Positions 1 to 5,428 of a stretch of 5,428 bases of DNA are shown in pieces. The notes under the pieces are model-generated. The model saw only the letters and a program-made list of their open reading frames with translations. It was not told the DNA's origin and did no database searches. The position numbers and the translations under genes are program-made. The DNA comes from Flavobacteriales bacterium UBA958 (GTDB taxonomy: Bacteria > Bacteroidota > Bacteroidia > Flavobacteriales_D > Crocinitomicaceae): NCBI GenBank assembly GCA_002293045.1, contig DBCM01000082.1, positions 1 through 5,428 on the forward strand. The letters run 5' to 3'. The first letter of the stretch is position 1, and every line of letters begins with the position of its first letter.

Positions 1-2652
1 GAAGGACCTGATAATATTGGTGGACGAACGCGTGCCATTCAAGTGGACCGAACCAACATTAACCGTGTTTGGGCTGGAGGTGTATCTGGAGGTCTATTCG
101 TTTCATTAAACAAGGGAAATATCTGGAACAGGGTAGAGGAGTATTTTAATGCAGGAGCTAATCCATACATTTCTTCCATGACTCAAACTCCAGACGGGGT
201 ATTTTACGTAGCCACCGGTTCAAACCAAGAAGGTTGGGGAGGAAATGGAGTATGGTATACCACAGATTTCGGTGCTACTTGGGATAACATTCCAAATACA
301 AATAACTGTACGCAAATTGTAAGCTCCGATGTGGACAATTACGTATTTATGGCAACCTCTGGAGGGTTGAAAAAATGGAAGCTTGGAGATGCTTCAATGA
401 CTTCTGTCCCTGTAACCGCTGGATCATGTACGGCCTTGGAAATGTCCAAAGACGGCCAGGTGATTATTTGTGCCTTCGGTGCTAACACTACGTTTGTTTC
501 GACCGATGGTGGTGCGAATTTCTCCAATAAATCAGGAACAGCGGCCAATAATTTAGTGCCTTCCAATGCGCCGCGTATTGAATTTGCAGTATCTGCTGTG
601 AAAAATAGTTCGAACCATCATTCACTGTATGCCGTGCGTACCAATTCCAATTTATTGAGCATGCATGTTTCGCACGACGATGGAGCAACTTGGACACAAT
701 TCGTAGGTGCTTCTGGTCCGCCAAGTGAATTCGATATTTACCGTGACCAAGGGGGGTACAATTCTATCGTAACGGTAGTCCCCAACGATCCAGAGCAGAT
801 TTTAATCGGAGGTATTGATATTTGGAGATGGAAGCAAACCGTGAATAATCCACCATCCGGAGGATTCCAAAAAATTTCTTTGTGGTCTGTTTCTCCAAAC
901 TCGTCTATCTATGTACATGCCGATAATCATGAAATGAAATGGGATAGCAACAACCGTTTTTATGCAGGAAATGATGGAGGTGTAAGCATTACCACCGATT
1001 ATGGGAACAACTGGTTCGTAGCAAATAGAGGATACAACGTAACGCAGTTTTACGGAATCGCATTCGACCGTGACGGTGCTGTAATGGGAGGAACTCAAGA
1101 TAACGGGACCTTGTACAATAACCATACGCTATCTACTTATCAAGAATTTAGACAAGTGGGTGGAGGCGATGGTTTTGAATGTGAGATTTCTTATTTCAAC
1201 CCTGCGGTCATGTTCTCTACCATTTATTACAACAACATTTCAAGATCAGGCGATAAAGGAAATACGTGGAGTACGTTCGAACCTTTGTTACCGGGAACAT
1301 ATGATCCACCTGGAACAGATGGCAGCCCAAATCACCCGTTCCATACGGAAGTTTTCTTAGCGGAGTATTTCGATCCAAATTCAGAAGATTCAGTAACCTT
1401 TGTTTCTACTAAGAATTATGACGCTGGTGATTTAATTCGTATTCCTAGTCTATCCTCGGGAGACTCAATAAATTATTTTGCTGCAAGTAACTTGTATTTT
1501 GATGATACCTTGTTATATAATCCTGCGTTGACTGCCAATGGCATTAACTATGGTCAAAATGCAGCAACGGGTGAATTGGTTGAAATGGGAAGTGATACGG
1601 TGATATACAACGTCGCTTGGGATACGTTAAGAGTAGCGGATCCATTCCAATCTTGGTTTTTGGTATATGTAAATGCCAACGGAGGTGAGTTGTGGGGTAC
1701 TCGTAATGCCCTTCGCTTAGCCGTAACGAATGCACAATGGGTTTGTGTTGCAAGAGGAATTGGTTCTAACAGCTCTGTTGATGTAGAGTTCTCTAGTGAC
1801 CTCGAGCATTGCTATGTGGTTGCCGGAAACGGGGTGTGGAGAATTAACGGCTTAGGCAGTGTATATTCTAGCGATCCAAATTTCACATCAAAGGTAGCCT
1901 TCGTGGGAACGGGTGCACAAGCAACGACACCTTCCTATACCACCGCGACAAAAATCTCAACGTCAAATTATGAAGGCATCGCGGTCAATCCATCTGATAA
2001 AAACGACATCGTGTTGTTTGCTGGGTTCAATGGGACTAACCGTCGTTCGTTAAATGCTACAGCAGCCACGCCAACATTTACGGCCTTAGGAAGTATCATT
2101 CCTGGATCTCAACCTGGATGTTACGACGGAATTATAGACCGAGATGATCCAAATATTATCGTGGTGGGTACTTCTGAAGGAGCCTTTGTTACCGAGAATG
2201 GCGGCGCCTCATGGGAAAATGCTTCCGCAGGTTTTGAAGGGACTCCAGTTTTTGAAGTACGTCAGAGTTGGAGAACCTTTGAGGAAGGCAATAATCGACC
2301 TGGTGAAATATATATTGGAACCTACGGTCGTGGTATTTGGAAAACTGAGGCCTACTTAGGACTAGGAAATAATGGAAACACAAACAATACGCCATTAGAG
2401 GCTAAGTTGATTACTTATCCAAATCCATCCAATGCGAATACAACCTTATCCTTTGAGCTTAATAAAGCTGGGGCTGTTGATGTTGCTGTTTACTCGATTA
2501 CAGGTCGCTTAGTTAAGCAAATCAAAAAATCAAACATGCCATCGGGTGAAAATGAGGTGTTTATCAATACCGAGGATCTACCCAACGGTACGTACATCAT
2601 CAAATTGGTTTCTGGAAAACAAAACCAGTCTGTTAAATTTATGAAATTGTAA
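1..2652 (+). CDS. Secreted Asp-box beta-propeller protein with T9SS type A sorting domain (5' truncated)
   Basis: The reading frame is open from base 1, giving 883 residues in the window, and the true start with any signal peptide lies upstream. The first in-window residues (GPDNIGGRTRAI) resemble the opening blade of exported BNR/sortilin-like propellers of Bacteroidota, so the GTG at 43 is very unlikely to be the start. Numbering from that GTG codon, Asp-box motifs (S/T-x-D-x-G-x-T-W type) occur at residues 21-28, 73-80, 153-160, 210-217, 317-324, 402-409 and 717-724. A TQDNGT motif at 351-356 follows the fifth box, as in related exported propellers. Residues 410-716 lack clear Asp boxes and may hold a second, degenerate propeller or an inserted domain. 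An Asn-rich linker (about 772-784) leads to the sorting tail. The protein is probably exported by T9SS to the cell surface or medium. Its ligand or substrate is unknown; the fold occurs in glycosidases, sialidases and adhesins, and I see no decisive catalytic signature. Confidence 0.9.
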   Translation, partial: EGPDNIGGRTRAIQVDRTNINRVWAGGVSGGLFVSLNKGNIWNRVEEYFNAGANPYISSMTQTPDGVFYVATGSNQEGWGGNGVWYTTDFGATWDNIPNTNNCTQIVSSDVDNYVFMATSGGLKKWKLGDASMTSVPVTAGSCTALEMSKDGQVIICAFGANTTFVSTDGGANFSNKSGTAANNLVPSNAPRIEFAVSAVKNSSNHHSLYAVRTNSNLLSMHVSHDDGATWTQFVGASGPPSEFDIYRDQGGYNSIVTVVPNDPEQILIGGIDIWRWKQTVNNPPSGGFQKISLWSVSPNSSIYVHADNHEMKWDSNNRFYAGNDGGVSITTDYGNNWFVANRGYNVTQFYGIAFDRDGAVMGGTQDNGTLYNNHTLSTYQEFRQVGGGDGFECEISYFNPAVMFSTIYYNNISRSGDKGNTWSTFEPLLPGTYDPPGTDGSPNHPFHTEVFLAEYFDPNSEDSVTFVSTKNYDAGDLIRIPSLSSGDSINYFAASNLYFDDTLLYNPALTANGINYGQNAATGELVEMGSDTVIYNVAWDTLRVADPFQSWFLVYVNANGGELWGTRNALRLAVTNAQWVCVARGIGSNSSVDVEFSSDLEHCYVVAGNGVWRINGLGSVYSSDPNFTSKVAFVGTGAQATTPSYTTATKISTSNYEGIAVNPSDKNDIVLFAGFNGTNRRSLNATAATPTFTALGSIIPGSQPGCYDGIIDRDDPNIIVVGTSEGAFVTENGGASWENASAGFEGTPVFEVRQSWRTFEEGNNRPGEIYIGTYGRGIWKTEAYLGLGNNGNTNNTPLEAKLITYPNPSNANTTLSFELNKAGAVDVAVYSITGRLVKQIKKSNMPSGENEVFINTEDLPNGTYIIKLVSGKQNQSVKFMKL
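2395..2649 (+). other. T9SS type A C-terminal sorting domain (Por secretion tail)
   Basis: The last 85 or so residues of the propeller protein match the T9SS sorting-domain pattern. They show a YPNPS motif near the start, a short beta strand (TLSFEL), an AVYSITGRLV segment, an LPNGTYIIKL strand and a final basic strand ending KFMKL. In this family the domain directs outer-membrane translocation by the type IX system and is usually removed or swapped for a surface anchor. It is the best single clue in the window to the phylum. Confidence 0.95.
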
Positions 2653-2670
2653 TAGTAAAAATAGTTTGTT

Positions 2671-2696
2671 AAAAGGCGGCTTTGGCCGCCTTTTTT
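2671..2696. terminator. Rho-independent terminator, probably bidirectional
   Basis: A 6-bp GC stem (GGCGGC at 2675-2680 with GCCGCC at 2685-2690) closes a TTTG loop. It is extended by four A-T pairs to 2671-2694. On the + strand it is followed by six T residues (2691-2696), 19 nt after the propeller gene's stop codon. On the - strand the same stem is followed by four T residues and lies 67 nt beyond the stop of the converging amidotransferase gene. It can therefore end transcription from both sides, more strongly for the + strand gene. Confidence 0.88.
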
Positions 2697-2743
2697 ATGG
2701 ATTATAAAATCGAATCATCGGAAATATGTGCAATGAATTTCGT

Positions 2744-2768
2744 TGTTAATACCCTCGGTATTTTAACA
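2744..2768 (-). other. Small hairpin overlapping the 3' end of the amidotransferase gene
   Basis: AATACC (2748-2753) and GGTATT (2757-2762) form a perfect 6-bp stem with a CTC loop. Four more pairs (2744-2747 with 2765-2768) can form across a 2-nt bulge that falls in the TAA stop codon. No T-run follows on either strand, so it is not a classical terminator. It might protect the mRNA 3' end, or it may be chance in AT-rich DNA. Confidence 0.25.
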
Positions 2769-3320
2769 CAATTCAACGAAGTTTTCCAATACAATATGCC
2801 CGTAGTTTCCAGAGCTCTCCGGGTGAAATTGTACGCCGTATATTTTACGGGTTTCATGTTGCATCACTTCGTTTACACATTCATCGGAATTAGCAACTAA
2901 TTCAAATTCTTGAGGGATGGATATGCTTTCACAATGGTCCTCCTGCATATCAAATACATCGGGTAAGCGGTACAACAGGGGACAATCCACAAATTGTTCT
3001 ATTTCGTTCATAGAACGGCAATCTTTCATGCGAGCACCAAATGCTTCATAACATAAACCGATAAGTTGATGGCCAAAGCAAATGCCAAGCACGGGTTTAT
3101 TCGTAGTTTTAATCCATGAGGCTTGGGCGAGGTAAGGTTCCATGTCTTCTTCTGTAATTAGTAAGGGTGCTCCTGAAATAATTATTCCATCGAAGGAATC
3201 AGCGATTTCTTGGGTAACCTCAAAAAATGGCATGGTTTCATAATCCGCATACTCGAAAATAATTTCTTCGATCAGTGGAATTTTACTGCTTCCACAATCA
3301 ATAATCAGTATCCGTTTCAT
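2763..3320 (-). CDS. Stand-alone class I glutamine amidotransferase (GuaA N-domain-like)
   Basis: This 185-residue protein is a complete class I (triad) glutaminase domain, which releases ammonia from glutamine for a partner synthase. The nucleophile elbow GICFGHQ places catalytic Cys at 81, and the FHPES motif supplies His166 and Glu168. The N-terminal strand MKRILIIDCG and the IIISGAP segment (46-51) correspond to the fold's first strand and the oxyanion-strand region, where SGAP replaces the usual SGGP. The EDH-(x)n-LVANSDEC region (127-148) resembles the GMP synthase amidotransferase domain. The length equals the single-domain, archaeal-type GuaA subunit, and no ATP-pyrophosphatase domain is present here. 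It is last in its operon: its ATG directly abuts the TAG of the upstream EEP gene and no Shine-Dalgarno is visible, so translation is probably coupled. The substrate is unknown. It could be a GMP-synthase-like glutaminase, a gamma-glutamyl hydrolase-like enzyme or the subunit of another amidotransferase. Confidence 0.9.
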   Translation of the reverse strand: MKRILIIDCGSSKIPLIEEIIFEYADYETMPFFEVTQEIADSFDGIIISGAPLLITEEDMEPYLAQASWIKTTNKPVLGICFGHQLIGLCYEAFGARMKDCRSMNEIEQFVDCPLLYRLPDVFDMQEDHCESISIPQEFELVANSDECVNEVMQHETRKIYGVQFHPESSGNYGHIVLENFVELC

Positions 3321-4397
3321 CTACGGATGCAAAAAATTTATGGAACAGCTAATGGGGCGGTGATCGGAATAATCAACGTCATGGGTCTTGAAATTAGCAC
3401 AGGATAACTCCTCCGTATGGAAAACATAATCAATTCTACCTGCCGGAATACGTCCGATATAACTGGCGCCTAACCCTAGGCTTGAAGCCAGAAAACCATC
3501 GGTCATTTTTTTATAGAATTGATGGTGGGTATAAGACATCGGGGTATCGTTAAAATCCCCACATACAACGATTGGGTAGGGGGATGTTTCCATATGCTCA
3601 ATAACTCGACGTGCTTGATCCGCGCGTTTCACATACGCTAGGTTCATTTTTTTTACGCCCGTTTTTAACAGGGCAAGCCTACCTCGTTCTTGTGTTTTTC
3701 CTGGTTCATTGAGTCGAATAGACTGAAGGTGTACGTTATAAATCCTGAACGTATCGGTGTTACATACAATATCTGCGAAAATACAGTAATTAAAATCCAT
3801 GGTGCCTTGGCTTTCGAACATGACATCTCCACGAGCAATCATGGGGTATTTTGAAAAAATCGCAATGCCGAAATTTCGTTTACCTCGTTCATTATGAGCA
3901 CTTCGTTCGTGGTAATCAATCGACTTCATAATGCTGCGTATCGAATCATACGTTTCAAACGAGGTGGGTTTATCTTGGCGATAGTACTCCTGAAAACAGG
4001 CCACATCGGGCCCCTCTTTTCGGATTAAATTGAAAATTTGATTTCGGCTTTCAAAGGTACTATCGTCATACAACCCAAAGAGCCTTACATTATAGGTCAA
4101 CAAGCGAAAGGAATGTTCCGATGTTGGGTTATCTGAAACATGGAATGCAATTAAACGTACATGAAAGGAAAACCCAATGAGGATAACAAAAACACCAATA
4201 AACTTAAAAGGTAATTTACGCAGAAAAGCAAGAATGGTGATGATCACACACGCGAAAACCCATATCGGGTAAAGCAATCCAAAATAGGGCAACCACGAAA
4301 TACTTTCAGGATGGAAAAAGGGGCTTGCATAGGAAACGAGCAATAACGCTGAACTTACCCACAGGGCCAATGCAATGAATCGGTCAATCCACTTCAT
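3321..4397 (-). CDS. Membrane-anchored endonuclease/exonuclease/phosphatase (EEP) family protein
   Basis: This 358-residue protein has three predicted N-terminal membrane helices (about 7-25, 35-59 and 65-87) followed by an EEP (DNase I / exonuclease III / phosphatase-like) domain. The family's metal-dependent phosphoesterase motifs are all present: TYNVRLF with Asn103, FQEYY with Glu137, NVHLQS with His223, GDFNDTP with Asp281 and Asn283, RIDYVF with Asp323, and SDHRPIS with Asp345 and His346. The enzyme should therefore be active. With the last helix ending just before the domain, which side it faces is not certain from sequence. Substrates in the superfamily range from nucleic acids to phosphoinositides and sphingomyelin, so the substrate here is open. 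The start codon overlaps the stop of the upstream rhomboid gene as ATGA. A weak purine-rich AAGGAA (4402-4407) lies 4 nt before the start. The stop abuts the next gene's start. Confidence 0.92.
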   Translation of the reverse strand: MKWIDRFIALALWVSSALLLVSYASPFFHPESISWLPYFGLLYPIWVFACVIITILAFLRKLPFKFIGVFVILIGFSFHVRLIAFHVSDNPTSEHSFRLLTYNVRLFGLYDDSTFESRNQIFNLIRKEGPDVACFQEYYRQDKPTSFETYDSIRSIMKSIDYHERSAHNERGKRNFGIAIFSKYPMIARGDVMFESQGTMDFNYCIFADIVCNTDTFRIYNVHLQSIRLNEPGKTQERGRLALLKTGVKKMNLAYVKRADQARRVIEHMETSPYPIVVCGDFNDTPMSYTHHQFYKKMTDGFLASSLGLGASYIGRIPAGRIDYVFHTEELSCANFKTHDVDYSDHRPISCSINFLHP

Positions 4398-5248
4398 GAA
4401 TTTCCTTGATTGAATAAAAAATCTTTCTCCTCACGAGTCAGGGATTCATACCCCGATTTTGAGATTTTATCTAAAATTGCATCCACCCGTTCTTGCTTGG
4501 CTTTTTTCTCAGCATTGTACACTTCATCCGATTTAAATCGTCTATTTTTAGTAGAGTCAGTGTTCTTGTTTTTCTGGAATAAGCCATTTAGTTGATTTAA
4601 AATATTGGAATTGCTATGGACCTGTTGTACGGATAAAAAACCAAAGAATGCGCCGCCTAAATGGGCGAAGTGAGCAATTTCATCGGAGGCTCCAATGCCA
4701 ATTAAATCCTTTGCTAAGAAAAATAGCGCAAGCACATAAATCGGAATTGCTACGATCCCAAACAAATAAATCGGAGTTTGTGGTCGATATACTGCGATGG
4801 CTGTAAAAATAGCCATGATGGCTCCGCTGGCTCCTAATACATAGTGGGGTGCTGAAAAGTCTGGAATGAGAAGGGTGGCTAATAATTCAAACAGGTTGCC
4901 AATGATGCCCCCTGCCAGGTAGGTAATGAGTAATTTTTTGGATCCGAATATTTGTTCATACATCGCTCCTGCAAAGAACAAAAACAGCATATTAAAAAAA
5001 AGATGACCCAACGACACGTGGGCAAAAATGCTTGTTATCAGCGTCCAGGGATTAACTAAAAACTCGAAAAGACCGGTAGGGAAGGTGAAAAAACGGAGAC
5101 TCCACATGGTGTTTCCAAATAAACCTTCAACGAATCCAATGAGGTGAATAGCGGCAAATATGAAAACATTCACAATGATCAATCGAACGGTCATTTTACC
5201 GTTTCGCAATTGAAATTTTATCTCATCAACAATCGTTCGTTGTTCCAT
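4394..5248 (-). CDS. Rhomboid family intramembrane serine protease with charged C-terminal tail
   Basis: This 284-residue protein cleaves membrane proteins within or next to their transmembrane helix, using a Ser-His dyad. The core shows six helices: TM1 about 22-42; a long loop; TM2 about 70-95 carrying HxxxN (His82, Asn86) for the oxyanion site; TM3 about 105-127; TM4 with the GASG motif and catalytic Ser141; TM5 about 158-180; and TM6 with AHxxGxxxG (His196). After residue 208 comes a roughly 75-residue hydrophilic, Lys/Asp-rich tail. It ends in a more conserved-looking segment (about 255-280: AILDKISKSGYESL, then TREEKDFLF) that I recall on many Bacteroidota rhomboids. The ATG follows the stop of another rhomboid gene by 6 nt, and the gene's own TGA overlaps the EEP start. 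There is no Shine-Dalgarno, as is usual in this phylum. The physiological substrates cannot be read from the sequence. Confidence 0.95.
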   Translation of the reverse strand: MEQRTIVDEIKFQLRNGKMTVRLIIVNVFIFAAIHLIGFVEGLFGNTMWSLRFFTFPTGLFEFLVNPWTLITSIFAHVSLGHLFFNMLFLFFAGAMYEQIFGSKKLLITYLAGGIIGNLFELLATLLIPDFSAPHYVLGASGAIMAIFTAIAVYRPQTPIYLFGIVAIPIYVLALFFLAKDLIGIGASDEIAHFAHLGGAFFGFLSVQQVHSNSNILNQLNGLFQKNKNTDSTKNRRFKSDEVYNAEKKAKQERVDAILDKISKSGYESLTREEKDFLFNQGNS

Positions 5249-5254
5249 TTGATA

Positions 5255-5428
5255 TCAATAAAAATTAGCACGGTCTTTTTTTCTCCAATATAATACAATG
5301 ATTGCACCCACAATTGCTCCACCTACATGTGCCAAATGCGCTACTTGGTCATTGGGATTGTTTTGAAACGCCTGATACACTTCGTAAATAAAATAAGCAC
5401 CCACTAAAAACTTCGCTTTCACTGGAAT
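5255..5428 (-). CDS. Rhomboid family intramembrane serine protease, C-terminal fragment (cut by window edge)
   Basis: On the minus strand an open frame enters at the right edge and gives 57 residues before TGA (5255-5257). It starts IPVKAKFLVG, a segment typical of the TM5 entry of rhomboids. It then carries VAHLAHVGGAIVGA, the TM6 motif AHxxGxxxG with the catalytic His at fragment residue 34. It ends soon after with a basic WRKKDR stretch. Unlike its downstream neighbour it has no long cytoplasmic tail. The nucleophilic Ser and helices 1-4 must lie outside the window. The stop is 6 nt before the next rhomboid start, so the two are a tandem pair in one transcript. The shared HxAHxGGAxxG block suggests related but diverged copies. 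Confidence 0.88.
   Translation of the reverse strand: MPVKAKFLVGAYFIYEVYQAFQNNPNDQVAHLAHVGGAIVGAIIVLYWRKKDRANFY

Noticed and set aside
43..45. GTG as the start codon of the propeller protein
   Set aside because: The frame is open to base 1, and the residues before the GTG (GPDNIGGRTRAI) fit the conserved start of an exported propeller blade. There is also no signal peptide after the GTG, which a T9SS client needs.
802..1125. 107-codon open frame on the minus strand inside the propeller gene
   Set aside because: It lies wholly antisense to a well-supported coding region that includes a conserved Asp box and the TQDNGT-containing blade. It is best explained as a shadow frame.
2682..2900. Possible small + strand gene of 72 codons starting in the terminator
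   Set aside because: It begins inside the terminator hairpin and runs antisense to the amidotransferase gene, whose catalytic motifs are clear. The translation resembles no protein I recognise.
2763..3320. Calling the amidotransferase guaA, trpG or pabA
   Set aside because: It lacks the GMP synthase ATP-pyrophosphatase and dimerisation domains, and there are no tryptophan or folate genes beside it, so a specific symbol is not supported.
5261..5285. AT-rich T-run near the rhomboid-rhomboid junction as a terminator or promoter
   Set aside because: It lies inside the coding end of the upstream rhomboid (Lys/Arg codons read on the minus strand). It has no stem, and no TTG / TAnnTTTG-type Bacteroidota promoter is evident.
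2763..5428. The minus-strand operon as a novel anti-phage or toxin-antitoxin system
   Set aside because: A nuclease-like fold, membrane proteins and a protease can suggest defence. However, there are no mobile-element marks, no nucleotide-sensing or effector pairing, and the rhomboid-rhomboid-EEP order looks like a conserved core locus rather than a defence island.

Overview
The window looks like a chromosomal segment from a member of the Bacteroidota, most likely a Flavobacteriales-type marine or freshwater bacterium. The evidence is a C-terminal type IX secretion (T9SS) sorting domain on the large left-hand protein, the near absence of Shine-Dalgarno sequences, moderate-to-low GC, and a rhomboid / rhomboid / membrane endonuclease-phosphatase gene order that I recall as common in this phylum. 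The genus cannot be named from the sequence alone.

Left half (1-2652, + strand): the 3' part of a large secreted protein built from Asp-box (BNR / sortilin-like) beta-propeller repeats and ending in a T9SS type A sorting tail. Its start lies outside the window. It closes with tandem stops (TAA TAG) and a strong GC hairpin with T-runs on both sides at about 2671-2696. That hairpin can serve as a shared terminator for this gene and the converging operon.

Right half (2763-5428, - strand): four genes read right to left and packed as one transcription unit. They are the C-terminal end of one rhomboid protease (cut by the right edge), a second complete rhomboid protease with a charged cytoplasmic tail, a membrane-anchored endonuclease/exonuclease/phosphatase (EEP) family protein, and a stand-alone class I glutamine amidotransferase. 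The junctions are a 6-nt gap, a 4-nt ATGA overlap and a directly abutting TAG-ATG, so translational coupling is likely. The operon promoter must lie beyond the right edge.

The three enzyme types in the operon keep their catalytic residues. How they might cooperate is unknown; membrane proteolysis and a membrane-tethered phosphoesterase suggest an envelope-related housekeeping role, but that is inference. I found no RNA genes, mobile elements, CRISPR arrays or significant repeats, and no convincing evidence of a novel defence or mobile system.
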